Shown here in pieces: positions 47,313 to 56,263 of a stretch of 64,000 nucleotides of DNA; position 1 is the first letter of the stretch, and every line of letters begins with the position of its first letter. The position numbers were made by a program, and so were the translations under genes. The notes under the pieces were generated by a model. It was not told where the DNA came from. It ran no database searches and saw only the letters and a list, made by a program, of their open reading frames with translations. The DNA is from Clostridium sp. OF03-18AA. GTDB taxonomy: Bacteria; Bacillota; Clostridia; Lachnospirales; Lachnospiraceae. The stretch covers positions 62,001-126,000 of the forward strand of contig NZ_QUEP01000003.1 in NCBI RefSeq assembly GCF_003478035.1, read 5' to 3'.

Positions 47313-49721
47313 TCATTTCGATTCCAGCACTGCCATCGCGATCTTTTCCGGTGTGATCGGCAGCTCATAAAATCTTGTCCCTGTTGCATTATAGATCGCG
47401 TCCGCAACTGCCGGGAGCGGGGTGTTGATCACGACTTCACCGATCGATTTTGCGCCGAACGGTCCCTCATTCTCATAGCTCGACTCAAAATCGACCTGGA
47501 TCTTTCCGATATCCACGCGGGTCGGGATCTTATACTGCATCAGGGAATTTTCCGCGAGCTTTCCAAGTTTATTGTAGGTAATATTTTCCGTGAGCGCCAT
47601 TCCGATTCCCTGCAGGATCCCGCCTTCCGCCTGGACTCTCGCAAGATTCGGGTTCACCGGCGTTCCGCAGTCGACGGCGGCGGCATAATCGATGATCTTC
47701 GTCTCACCTGTCTCAAGGTCCACCTCGACCTCCGCGGCTCCGACCATAAACGGCGGCGGAGAGATCGGGGAGCTGTTCGTCACGGTCGCCTCGAGAGCGA
47801 TCCCGTTTCCGCACATGGAGGCGGTGGCGATATCTGCAAGGGAAACCTGCGAAGTTTCTGAGGATTCCGCGGATCCGCTATTTTCCGGACTACCAGCACC
47901 GTCTTTTGCAGCCAGCTCAGCACCAGTTTTTATGTCTGTTTCTTCACTCCTGCCCGGAACATTGCTGCCTGCTGCTCTCTTTCTCTCTCTCCGTACAACC
48001 TTCCCGTCAAACACGACCTCATTCTCCGGGCAGTTCATCATCTGTGCACCGAGTTTGCAGATCTGTTCCCGAACCTGCAGTGCACACTTTTCGACCGCTT
48101 TTCCCGTGACATACGTCGTACTGGACGCGTAGGAACCGGAATCATACGGCGAAGTATCCGTGTCCGCGCCGAACACCGTGATCTCATCGACAGAGCACTC
48201 GAGAACCTCCGCCGCGATCTGTGCCAGGATCGTATCACAGCCGGTTCCCATATCGGCTGCACCGATCGACAGCGTGTAGAATCCGTCGTCGTTCACCTTG
48301 ATCGTGGCACTTCCCACATCGACGGACGAAATACCGGATCCCTGCATCGCCATTCCCATGCCGACCGCGCGGACCTTTCCGTTGCCCATATCGCGGACCG
48401 GATATTTTTCGTCCCAGTGGATCATCTCTTTCACACGCGCAAGACAGCGATCAAGCGCACAGCTCGTATTGACCTGACCGTAATAGGCCGGCATCACGTC
48501 GCCCTCTTTGATGATGTTCTTCTCGCGGATCTCAAACGGATCCATATGAAGCTTCGCGGCAAGTTCGTTCACCGCGGACTCCACCGCGAACAGTCCCTGT
48601 GTCGCCCCGTATCCACGGTACGCCCCGGCAGACATCACGTTCGTGTATACAACATCACTCACAAACCGGAATGCCTTCGCCTTCCCGTAGAGCGGGATGG
48701 ATTTATGCCCGGAAAGTCCGACCGTTGTGGGACCATGTTCCCCGTAAGCGCCCGTGTTGGACAGCGTGTACATGTCGATGCCGTTGACGATCCCGTCCTT
48801 ACTTGCACCGAGACGCACATGGACTTCCATCTCATGGCGCGGTGTAGAGGCGGTCATGCTCTCCTCGCGGGTAAAGATGATCTTTGACGGTTTCTTTGTC
48901 ATCCAGGTCACATAAGCCGGATAAACCTCGCTGATCGATGTCTGCTTCGCACCGAATCCGCCTCCGATCCTCGGCTTGCTGACGCGGATCATGGACTTCG
49001 GGATATGGAGCGCATTGGCGATGATCCGGCGGCAGTGGAATACGATCTGGGTGGAGCTGACCACGTTGAGGCGTCCGTAAGCGTCGATCGTACAGAACGT
49101 CCGGAATGTCTCCATCATCGTCTGCTGACATGCCTTCGTGTGATAGACATGGTCGATCACAACATCGCTCTCCCTCAATACTTTCTCGATATCTCCCTCT
49201 CCCGATTCGTCATGGGCGCACAGATTTCTCTTATTGTCCGCCCCGACCGGAACAAGACTCTCCCAGTTGTCCTCCGGATGCACCAGGATCCTGTTGTCCT
49301 TCGCCTTTCTGAAATCAAGGAGCGGTTCCAGGACCTCGTACTGGACTTTAATGAGCTTTAATGCCCGGTCCACACATTTTTCATCGCGACCGGCAACGAT
49401 CGCGACCACATCCCCGACGTAGCGGACATGCCGGTCAATCAAGAGTCTGTCATACGGACTCATCTCCGGATATGTCTGTCCTGCCTGCGTGTACCGCTTC
49501 GCGTCCTGCGGGATATCTTCCCAGGTATAGATCGCCTCGATCCCGTCCACTTTCATCGCAGCCGTCTTATTCAAGGAAGTCACGATCGCGTTCGCATGCG
49601 GGGAGCGCAGGAGTTTTACGATCAGGCAGTCCTTCGGAGCGATATCGTCCATGTATACAGGCTGTCCGGTCACAAGCTGCATCGCGTCCTTTTTCCGGAC
49701 AGGTTTATTTACATATTTCAT
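47313..49721 (-). CDS. xdhA: Xanthine dehydrogenase-type molybdenum-binding subunit
   Basis: An 802-residue catalytic subunit of the molybdenum hydroxylase family, which binds molybdopterin and hydroxylates purines or related heterocycles. Conserved cofactor loops are PRIGGGFGAKQTSISEVYP, AGAYRGYGATQGLFAVE, IGAADMGTGCDTILAQ and the catalytic-glutamate region GAKSIGEVVINTPLPAVADA. A low-complexity insert of about 45 residues rich in Ser, Glu and Ala sits near residues 575-620. It is the last gene of a minus-strand set: FAD subunit, 2Fe-2S subunit, Mo subunit. A xanthine permease gene and MocA-like gene nearby favour xanthine/hypoxanthine as substrate, but family members also use other N-heterocycles. 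Confidence 0.92.
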   Translation of the reverse strand: MKYVNKPVRKKDAMQLVTGQPVYMDDIAPKDCLIVKLLRSPHANAIVTSLNKTAAMKVDGIEAIYTWEDIPQDAKRYTQAGQTYPEMSPYDRLLIDRHVRYVGDVVAIVAGRDEKCVDRALKLIKVQYEVLEPLLDFRKAKDNRILVHPEDNWESLVPVGADNKRNLCAHDESGEGDIEKVLRESDVVIDHVYHTKACQQTMMETFRTFCTIDAYGRLNVVSSTQIVFHCRRIIANALHIPKSMIRVSKPRIGGGFGAKQTSISEVYPAYVTWMTKKPSKIIFTREESMTASTPRHEMEVHVRLGASKDGIVNGIDMYTLSNTGAYGEHGPTTVGLSGHKSIPLYGKAKAFRFVSDVVYTNVMSAGAYRGYGATQGLFAVESAVNELAAKLHMDPFEIREKNIIKEGDVMPAYYGQVNTSCALDRCLARVKEMIHWDEKYPVRDMGNGKVRAVGMGMAMQGSGISSVDVGSATIKVNDDGFYTLSIGAADMGTGCDTILAQIAAEVLECSVDEITVFGADTDTSPYDSGSYASSTTYVTGKAVEKCALQVREQICKLGAQMMNCPENEVVFDGKVVRRERKRAAGSNVPGRSEETDIKTGAELAAKDGAGSPENSGSAESSETSQVSLADIATASMCGNGIALEATVTNSSPISPPPFMVGAAEVEVDLETGETKIIDYAAAVDCGTPVNPNLARVQAEGGILQGIGMALTENITYNKLGKLAENSLMQYKIPTRVDIGKIQVDFESSYENEGPFGAKSIGEVVINTPLPAVADAIYNATGTRFYELPITPEKIAMAVLESK

Positions 49722-49816
49722 AACTTTCGTCCTCTTTCTGTATTTGTAACAGTCTCACATCATTTGTTCTGCGTGTTGTCACGGTCCGACCGTCACACGC
49801 GCGCCTCACCGGACCG

Positions 49817-50281
49817 TCACCCGTTCTTTTCTTTCTTCCATGCGAGAAATGCCTGGATACCGCGAAGCTGTCCCTCGTAGCCGGAGCAGCGGCATAAGTT
49901 GCCCGCCAGATATTCCTTGATTTCCTCCGTATCCGGATATTCGTTTTCCCGGAACAGTGCCAGCGCGTTCATAATGAAGCCAGGATTGCAGAATCCGCAC
50001 TGCTCGGCGCCCTGATCCGCGATAAAAGCGCCGAATTCCTTCGCTTCGTCCTGAAGTCCTTCCAGCGTCGTCACACTTCTTCCGTCTGCCCGCGCCGCAA
50101 GAACGGAGCAGGAAAGCACCGGCTTTTCATCTAAAAATACCGTGCAGAGCCCGCAGTTCGACGTCTCACATCCGCGCTTTACACTGTAACAGCCGTGATT
50201 CCGCACAAAATCGATCAGAAGAAGGTCTGCGTCGATCTCCTCCGAGATCTTTTTTCCATTTAATGTTATCGTGATGTTCAT
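49817..50281 (-). CDS. xdhC: Xanthine dehydrogenase-type 2Fe-2S subunit
   Basis: A 154-residue small subunit with two 2Fe-2S clusters. The plant-ferredoxin-type site is GCETSNCGLCTVFLDEKPV plus a following Cys in VLSC. The second, helical site is CGFCNP and LCRCSGY. It carries electrons from the molybdenum centre to FAD. The length is normal for separate-subunit enzymes. It lies between the FAD subunit and the Mo subunit genes, with a gap of about 95 bases to the latter. Confidence 0.95.
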   Translation of the reverse strand: MNITITLNGKKISEEIDADLLLIDFVRNHGCYSVKRGCETSNCGLCTVFLDEKPVLSCSVLAARADGRSVTTLEGLQDEAKEFGAFIADQGAEQCGFCNPGFIMNALALFRENEYPDTEEIKEYLAGNLCRCSGYEGQLRGIQAFLAWKKEKNG

Positions 50282-50394
50282 GTATGATTCCTCGTTTTTA
50301 TCTGTTTCCAGTTTCTTTATGCTCCATAACGGACTGAGTTTCTTTCAGTCAGACAAAGCTTTCTTCTTTCAAACCGTTCTTCATCCGTCTGTTC

Positions 50395-51180
50395 TTATTC
50401 CCCAAACTTACATACCGCCCGTCTCACCAGCACCCCGGCCAGATGGTTCCGGTACTCCGCGCTTCCTCTCGTGTTGGAGCCGGTCACGATCTGTTCTTTT
50501 ACACACTTGGCAGCATACTCCGCGATGTTTTCTACATTTTTGTCCTTCATATCCTCATTGGACAGCTCAAAGAGAACCGCTTTTCCCGGTCTTGCCCCGA
50601 TCGCGAACCGGTATCCGGCTTCTGTCTTTGCCGCGGCACAGGTGAGGACCGGAAAATCGGTCTGCGTGTTGCGGACGGACTGGTAATCAAACGATGCCGC
50701 TTCTTTTTTTACGATCAGCCGGACCAGGATGTCCCGGTCATACGGCATTTTTGCGTACTCTCTCAACGGAATGATCCCGCCTTTGTAAAGCTCCACATAG
50801 CTGTCCATCGCCAGAAACATCGTCAGCACGTCGGAAAATCCGTATCTTCCGTAAATACTTCCTCCGACCGTCGCGAGATTCCGGAACTGGACGCCGACGA
50901 TGTGACGCACCGACTCCCGCACAGCGCCGTCCGTATACCCGTTAAGTCCCGAATCAAGTTCCAGATCTCTCAATGTGACCATGCAGCCGATCCGGAACTC
51001 GTCCTCCGTCTCCTCGATCGTGTCAAGTCCGAGTCCGGACAGGTCGATCGCCGTACCGATCTGCATCTTTCCCATCTTCAGCCAGACCATGCCGCCCAGG
51101 ACCCGGTTGCTCTTTTTCTGGTTTAACTGCCACGCCTCTTCCAGGCTTTCCGCTTTTTTATATTCCCTGATGACTCTCAT
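50395..51180 (-). CDS. xdhB: Xanthine dehydrogenase-type FAD subunit
   Basis: A 261-residue FAD-binding subunit of the molybdenum hydroxylase. The N-terminal FAD-binding PCMH domain has KSNRVLGGMVWLKMGK and the second flavin loop ATVGGSIYGRYGFSDVLTM. The C-terminal CO-dehydrogenase flavoprotein domain includes KTEAGYRFAIGARPG. The start at 51180 (MRVIREYKK) is chosen because GAGGAG lies just upstream; an ATG five codons earlier sits on that ribosome site. It is the first gene of the minus-strand hydroxylase operon and diverges from the ABC importer genes. Confidence 0.93.
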   Translation of the reverse strand: MRVIREYKKAESLEEAWQLNQKKSNRVLGGMVWLKMGKMQIGTAIDLSGLGLDTIEETEDEFRIGCMVTLRDLELDSGLNGYTDGAVRESVRHIVGVQFRNLATVGGSIYGRYGFSDVLTMFLAMDSYVELYKGGIIPLREYAKMPYDRDILVRLIVKKEAASFDYQSVRNTQTDFPVLTCAAAKTEAGYRFAIGARPGKAVLFELSNEDMKDKNVENIAEYAAKCVKEQIVTGSNTRGSAEYRNHLAGVLVRRAVCKFGE

Positions 51181-51306
51181 ACCATTGCTCCTCATGATCC
51201 CTCAGAATATGCAGTTGTTCCCGCCTTTTCCTGCTCTCAAAAAAGTCCGGATCCCTGTATTCTGAAGCGTTCTTCAAAAATTACTTTTATTTTAACATAC
51301 TTTCTG

Positions 51307-51323
51307 CTATAATTCCGTTATAG
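51307..51323 (+). promoter_or_regulatory. Palindrome over the -10 of the importer promoter
   Basis: CTATAA-TTCCG-TTATAG, a perfect 6-base inverted repeat overlapping TATAAT (51308-51313), in the divergent gap between xdhB and the ABC importer. ModE sites in other bacteria are also AT-rich palindromes. The ModE-like protein encoded at 54574 is a candidate binder, by inference. Confidence 0.45.
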
Positions 51324-51378
51324 TTGGAAAAATACAACGATGTTCCAGCAAAAAAAGATCGAAAGAGGACAAAAGATT

Positions 51379-52485
51379 ATGAAAAAAAATCTCAAACAGC
51401 TCTCCGCTCTGCTCTTAGCTCTCGCATTATCTGTGAGCGTAACTGCATGTGGAAGCAACACCGCATCAACAACAACTGCTGCCGCTGAGACGACCGCAGA
51501 ATCCACCGAATCAGCTTCTGAATCCGCTTCTGAGACTTCCGAGGCCGCTGTCTCCGACATGGAAGTCACCTATCCGGTTACCATCACCGACCATCTCGGC
51601 CGTGAGGTTACGATCGAGAAGCAGCCAGAATCCTTTGTCAGCGGCTACTATATCTCCACAAGCCTGATGATCGCGCTTGGTCTTGACGACAAGTTAGTCG
51701 GCGTCGAGGCAAAAGCGGACAAAAGAAATATCTATAAACTCAGCGCTCCGGAGCTCACAAGTCTTCCGTCCGTCGGAACCGCAAAAGAGTTCGATCTGGA
51801 AGGCTGCGCAGCATTAAAGCCGGATCTTGTAATTGTTCCTGTGAAATTAAAGGATTCCATCCCGGCAATGGAAGAGCTCGGTCTCACCGTGATCGCTGTC
51901 AATCCGGAGGATGACGCAAAGCTGATGGAGACGATCGACATGATCTCCACCGCAGCAAACGTAGTAGAAAAAGGACAGACACTCGAATACTGGATCTCTG
52001 ATACCACTGCAGAGCTTGTCCAGTCTCTCGAGGGAAAAGAAACTCCGTCCGTATATCTTGCAGGAAACAGCGCTCTGTTACAGACTGCTGGTCCGGAAAT
52101 GTACCAGTCCACTCTGATCGAGCATGCAGGTGGCGTCAATGCAGCTTCTGAGATCACAGATACCTACTGGGCTGATACTTCCTACGAGCAGATCCTTTCC
52201 TGGAACCCGGATTACATCATTCTCGCAGCTGATGCAGACTACGATGTGGACTCCGTTCTGAACGATTCCGCTCTTGCTGACTGCACAGCCGTAAAAGAAG
52301 GACATGTTTACCAGATCCCGAGCGACATCGAGGCACTCGATTCCCCGGTTCCGGCAAGCTTTTTAGGAAGCTACTACGTCGCTTCCGTTCTTCACCCGGA
52401 CGTTGTAACTGAAGACGATTTCAAGACAGCAGAGAAGAATTTCTATGAAACATTCTATGGATTCACTCCGGAAAGCGCAAACTAA
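51379..52485 (+). CDS. BtuF/FecB-type ABC substrate-binding lipoprotein
   Basis: A 368-residue lipoprotein (lipobox SVTACGSN) with a Thr/Ser/Glu-rich linker and a class III periplasmic-binding domain (YPVTITDHLGREVTIEKQP, then GLDDKLVGVEAKADK, LKPDLVIVP). This class carries iron complexes, cobalamin, heme or, in MolA-type proteins, molybdate/tungstate. It is the first gene of a binding-protein, permease and ATPase set, followed by a ModE-like regulator and a molybdenum-cofactor gene and divergent from a molybdenum hydroxylase. That setting favours molybdate or tungstate; an iron chelate is the alternative. The start at 51379 has AGAGGA upstream. Confidence 0.85.
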   Translation: MKKNLKQLSALLLALALSVSVTACGSNTASTTTAAAETTAESTESASESASETSEAAVSDMEVTYPVTITDHLGREVTIEKQPESFVSGYYISTSLMIALGLDDKLVGVEAKADKRNIYKLSAPELTSLPSVGTAKEFDLEGCAALKPDLVIVPVKLKDSIPAMEELGLTVIAVNPEDDAKLMETIDMISTAANVVEKGQTLEYWISDTTAELVQSLEGKETPSVYLAGNSALLQTAGPEMYQSTLIEHAGGVNAASEITDTYWADTSYEQILSWNPDYIILAADADYDVDSVLNDSALADCTAVKEGHVYQIPSDIEALDSPVPASFLGSYYVASVLHPDVVTEDDFKTAEKNFYETFYGFTPESAN

Positions 52486-53455
52486 TTCCAACCGAACCAT
52501 GGCAACCTTAACACTGGCGATGACTTTTATGGTCATCGCCTTTGTTTCTGCCCTGAGTACCGGAAAATATCCGATCACATTATCTGGCCTGGCTGCCGGG
52601 GATCCGATGGCGCTCCGTACCTTCACGGTTCTCCGCCTGCCGCGCGCTGTCATGGGACTCGTCGGCGGTTTTGGACTCGGGATCGCAGGATTTGTCTACC
52701 AGACGGTCTTCCGGAATCCGCTGGCATCCCCCGACATCATCGGTGTCTCCTCCGGAGCCAGTGCCGGTGCGGCTTTCGCGATCCTGTTCGTCTCCGCCGC
52801 CGCGCCGTCCACAACGCTCTTCGCATTTTTCGGTGCTCTTCTCGCCGTCTGCCTTTCCCTCGGGCTCACCACTCTCTCCCCGGTCCGGGACCATTCTTCC
52901 ATCGTTCTCGCGGGGATCGCGGTCCATGCTCTCGCGCAGACCGTTCTCATGCTCTTAAAGCTCATGGCAGATCCGGAAAAACAGCTCGCCTCGATCGAAT
53001 ACTGGATCATGGGAAGTCTCTCCGGCGTCACCGCATCGAAAATCCCGTTTCCGGTCGTGATCATCCTGATCTCCTCCGCGCTGGTCTTCCTGCTCCACCG
53101 CCATCTTCTGGTACTCTCGGTCCGTGAAGATGAGGCCCGCATGCTCGGCGTATCTGTCCGGAAAACACGTTTTTTCGTTCTTTTTCTCGCCACACTCACC
53201 GTCGCAGCCGCTGTCAGTGTGACCGGACTCATCAGCTTCGTCGGTCTTCTCGCTCCGCACACGGCAAGACTCCTGACCGGGCATAACCGGAAGTCCGCAT
53301 GCTTTCTCAGCGGTCTCATCGGGAGTTTCCTGCTCCTGACCGCGGATATTCTTGCAAAATCGCTCGCCGCAGTGGAGCTTCCTGTCAGTATCTTTACTTC
53401 GCTCCTCGGAGCGCCGTTTTTGATCTATCTGATCCTCTCGGAAAGGAGGCGCTGA
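52445..53455 (+). CDS. FecCD/BtuC-type ABC permease
   Basis: A 336-residue type II importer permease with about ten membrane helices. Family motifs are LRLPRAVMGLVGGFGLGIAG, FRNPLASPDIIGVSSGASAG and GLISFVGLLAPHTARLLTGHNRK, the loop that contacts the ATPase. It overlaps the binding-protein gene by 41 bases if the ATG at 52445 is used (weak GAGAAG ribosome site); later starts at 52457 or 52499 are possible. It is translationally coupled to the ATPase gene, which begins 5 bases after its stop. Confidence 0.9.
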   Translation: MKHSMDSLRKAQTNSNRTMATLTLAMTFMVIAFVSALSTGKYPITLSGLAAGDPMALRTFTVLRLPRAVMGLVGGFGLGIAGFVYQTVFRNPLASPDIIGVSSGASAGAAFAILFVSAAAPSTTLFAFFGALLAVCLSLGLTTLSPVRDHSSIVLAGIAVHALAQTVLMLLKLMADPEKQLASIEYWIMGSLSGVTASKIPFPVVIILISSALVFLLHRHLLVLSVREDEARMLGVSVRKTRFFVLFLATLTVAAAVSVTGLISFVGLLAPHTARLLTGHNRKSACFLSGLIGSFLLLTADILAKSLAAVELPVSIFTSLLGAPFLIYLILSERRR

Positions 53456-53460
53456 TCATT

Positions 53461-54441
53461 ATGTCTGAACATGTTTCCATTCAGGACCTCTCCGTCTCTC
53501 TGGGCGGTCATCAGATCCTAAACCATCTTTCCCTTTCGGTTGAAAATCCCGGGCATATGATCGCGCTTCTCGGACCGAACGGGAGCGGAAAGACTACCCT
53601 TTTGCGGGCCATATGCGGAGAGCTTTCCCACAGCGGCCATGTTCTCCTGAACGGGCAGGACCTCACAGCTCTCTCTCCAAAAGCTCTCGCAGGACTCGTA
53701 AGTTATATTCCGCAGCAGAGCGGGATCTCCATTTCCATGAGTGCGCTGGATGTCGTGCTCATGGGATTTTACTCCCGGTTGAAACTCTTCGAACAGACGT
53801 CTGCCAAGATGCGGGAGGCAGCCCTCCAGGCGCTCGCTTCCGTCGGAATGGACGATTTTGCGAATCGGGATTACTTAACACTCAGCGGTGGGGAACAGCA
53901 GCTCGTGATCCTGGCGAGAACACTCATTGAAGATACTTCGCTCCTGCTCTTTGATGAGCCAGACAGTTCGCTGGACCTTGGGAATAAGTACCGGATGATG
54001 GGGCTGATCGCAGATATCGTACAGGCGGCACAGGGCGGTAGATCTGCTTCCCCTGCCTTTTTTCCCTATAAAAAAGAACCTGTCTCGACACGTTCTCACA
54101 CTGGGCCCGATTGTTTGCAACAATCTCACTCTTTGCGTGAATGCACATCATTGGCATGTAGCGCCGATGAACCAGATGGGCTATCTTACTCAACCGGAAA
54201 AATTCTCACAGAAAAAACTGCAATTCTCTGTCTCCACGATCCGACACTCGCACTCGCATACTGTGATATCCTGCTGCTCCTAAAGGACGGCACGCTGATC
54301 CACACGCTGCATCCGAAGACGGATCCTGTCTCCGTCATGGAGCAGGCTTTTTCTGAGATCTACGGGGAGGTGCGTCTGGTTCCGCTTCCTGATCCATCAA
54401 AATGCGCAGGGAATCGACTCGTTCTCCTGCCGGTTTTATAG
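53461..54441 (+). CDS. BtuD/FecE-type ABC ATPase with internal insert
   Basis: A 326-residue ATPase; homologues are about 250-270 residues. Walker A is LLGPNGSGKTTLL, the signature LSGGEQQLVILAR, Walker B with D-loop LLLFDEPDSSLDLGN, and the H-loop CLHDPTLALAY. Between the D-loop helix (ends QAAQ, residue 191) and the H-loop (about 253) is an in-frame insert of about 60 residues where only a few are expected. All catalytic motifs survive. The insert DNA (54034-54216) contains the hairpin GATTGTT-TGC-AACAATC. GGAAAGGAGG precedes the ATG. Confidence 0.9.
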   Translation: MSEHVSIQDLSVSLGGHQILNHLSLSVENPGHMIALLGPNGSGKTTLLRAICGELSHSGHVLLNGQDLTALSPKALAGLVSYIPQQSGISISMSALDVVLMGFYSRLKLFEQTSAKMREAALQALASVGMDDFANRDYLTLSGGEQQLVILARTLIEDTSLLLFDEPDSSLDLGNKYRMMGLIADIVQAAQGGRSASPAFFPYKKEPVSTRSHTGPDCLQQSHSLRECTSLACSADEPDGLSYSTGKILTEKTAILCLHDPTLALAYCDILLLLKDGTLIHTLHPKTDPVSVMEQAFSEIYGEVRLVPLPDPSKCAGNRLVLLPVL

Positions 54442-54573
54442 CTATAGCCCCGTGATCCTGGTTGTATTTTCCATAAAACCGGCTCATGATCCTGTTCATA
54501 GGAAACCTCTGGATTTTCCTCATGATCCCTGCGCACCATACCACTGATGTACCCGAAAGAAGGTGATCTTTTC

Positions 54574-54960
54574 ATGAAATCTGACATCCGCGTCTTTCTA
54601 TGTGACAACGACAATCTCCGCTTCTTCGGTGAAGGTCCCTGCCGCCTGCTCCACCTGATCGAGGAGACCGGTTCGCTGCGGGCGGCAGCCCTCTCGATGG
54701 GGATGGCATACACAAAAGCGCTCCATCTCATGAAGCGTGCGGAAAAGAATCTTGGTTTTTCACTGACCGCCAGAACGATCGGCGGAAAAGGCGGCGGCGG
54801 GAGTGTCCTGACACCGGAAGCAAAGGAGTTTTTACATGATTATGAAACCTGGCGGAACGCCTGCATTCAGAGCAGCCGCGAGCTCTATACTCAGATCTTT
54901 TCTAAATATAGCCGAAACAACAGCGGCGCAGACGGCGCAAGAGAATTCCCTGGGAACTGA
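54574..54960 (+). CDS. ModE-like molybdate-responsive regulator (HTH only)
   Basis: A 128-residue protein corresponding to the N-terminal winged helix-turn-helix of ModE: GEGPCRLLHLIEETGSLRAA, then ALSMGMAYTKALHLMKRAEK and GGKGGGGSVLTPEAKEFL. The C-terminal molybdate-binding (MOP) domains of full ModE are absent, as in many Firmicutes. It may bind DNA constitutively or sense through another partner. AAGGTGA supports the start at 54574. Its last 125 bases overlap the start of the THEP1-MocA gene in another frame. It probably controls the adjacent importer and hydroxylase genes. Confidence 0.85.
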   Translation: MKSDIRVFLCDNDNLRFFGEGPCRLLHLIEETGSLRAAALSMGMAYTKALHLMKRAEKNLGFSLTARTIGGKGGGGSVLTPEAKEFLHDYETWRNACIQSSRELYTQIFSKYSRNNSGADGAREFPGN

Positions 54961-56263
54961 TAGCGATCCGGTTCCGGTCAAAAAGCGGCATCTGATCATC
55001 ACCGGAAGCCGCAGAAGTGGGAAGAGCACACTGCTGCGGGAAATTCTGACATTGCCGGATTTTCCGGCTGATACGATTTCCAGTGAAATATCTGAAAGTC
55101 TCCGGAATCCTGTCTCCGCCGACTCCTCTCTGCCCGGATCCTGCCTGCCGGTGTTTCACGGATTGCGAAGACATATCTCAGACATTCCGTTTTTGCCTGG
55201 TCAAGCCGAATCCCGCCTGCAGATGTTTCCCGGCTTTACAACACATGCTTTCAAACAGGATCGCGTTGAGCTGGCTGACAATCTGACCGGAGAAATCTCG
55301 CGGATCGGAATTTACCGTCCAAAGTTCTCTTTCCATGCCTTTCCGGCAGATTTTGATTCCGGGAAATCGGCGGCTTCATCCGCTTCTTCCGGCAATCAGA
55401 TGGTTCCGGATCTCAACGGTTTTCTCGGCGGCGGTCTTGCTTCCATAAAACGGGCGATCGACTCTCCCGCCGCTTTCGCCGTCATCGACGAACTCGGCTA
55501 CCTTGAAAGCTCCTGCCCGGAATTCTGTGATGCCATTTTCCACCTGTTCGATACAAAGCGGGTGATCGCTGTTCTCCGCAGCCAGTCCACGCCGTTCCTC
55601 GACGCCCTGCGTGCCAGAGACGATGTCTATGTCTATGACCTTGACCATCCGGTTCTCCCCGTCGGCTGTGTGATCATGGCATCGGGGCTTGGAAAACGAT
55701 TCGGGTCCAACAAACTGATGGCTGATTTTAACGGAAAACCGCTGATTACCCGGATCCTGTCCGCCACAGACGGACCGCTCTTCGCGGCACGGATCGTCGT
55801 GACGAGATCTCCGGAGGTCGAGTCTCTCTGCCGGGAGCGCGAGATTCCGGTCCTGCTCCACACGATGCCGTACCGGAACCACACGGTAAAACTCGGTCTC
55901 TCCGCGCTGTTGGGAAAAAATCCAGATCTCGCCGGATGCATATTTGCACTCGGGGACCAGCCGCTTCTCTCGCAGGAAACGATCGAAGCGATGGTATTGA
56001 CATTTGCTACTCAAGCTTATCGTTCGTGCGGCGAAATTCTCCGGCTCGCATCAATGGAGCATGGAGAGGTCAAATCCCCCGGGAACCCGATCCTCTTTGA
56101 TCGCCGGTATTTCAATGAGCTTCTCACACTTCCGGACAACTCCGGAGGAAATGTACTCCTGAAAAAATATCCGCAACATGTCCGTTATTTCCCGGCTGCC
56201 TCTCCGCTGGAGCTTGCAGATGCCGATACACCGGAGGAATTGGAATATCTGAAAAATTTTTAG
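54836..56263 (+). CDS. THEP1-type NTPase fused to MocA-like nucleotidyltransferase
   Basis: A 475-residue two-domain protein. Residues about 52-275 resemble THEP1 nucleoside triphosphatases: Walker A ITGSRRSGKSTLLREIL, an acidic Walker B in FAVIDELGYLE and a closing RVIAVLRSQSTPFLD. Residues about 280-475 are a MobA/MocA-type transferase: VIMASGLGKRFGSNKLMADF (nucleotide loop) and FALGDQPLLS. MocA adds CMP to molybdopterin for hydroxylases of the xanthine dehydrogenase family. The start at 54836 has a clear AAAGGAG seven bases upstream, so the 125-base overlap with the ModE-like gene is real. The function of the NTPase half is unknown. Confidence 0.85.
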   Translation: MIMKPGGTPAFRAAASSILRSFLNIAETTAAQTAQENSLGTDSDPVPVKKRHLIITGSRRSGKSTLLREILTLPDFPADTISSEISESLRNPVSADSSLPGSCLPVFHGLRRHISDIPFLPGQAESRLQMFPGFTTHAFKQDRVELADNLTGEISRIGIYRPKFSFHAFPADFDSGKSAASSASSGNQMVPDLNGFLGGGLASIKRAIDSPAAFAVIDELGYLESSCPEFCDAIFHLFDTKRVIAVLRSQSTPFLDALRARDDVYVYDLDHPVLPVGCVIMASGLGKRFGSNKLMADFNGKPLITRILSATDGPLFAARIVVTRSPEVESLCREREIPVLLHTMPYRNHTVKLGLSALLGKNPDLAGCIFALGDQPLLSQETIEAMVLTFATQAYRSCGEILRLASMEHGEVKSPGNPILFDRRYFNELLTLPDNSGGNVLLKKYPQHVRYFPAASPLELADADTPEELEYLKNF

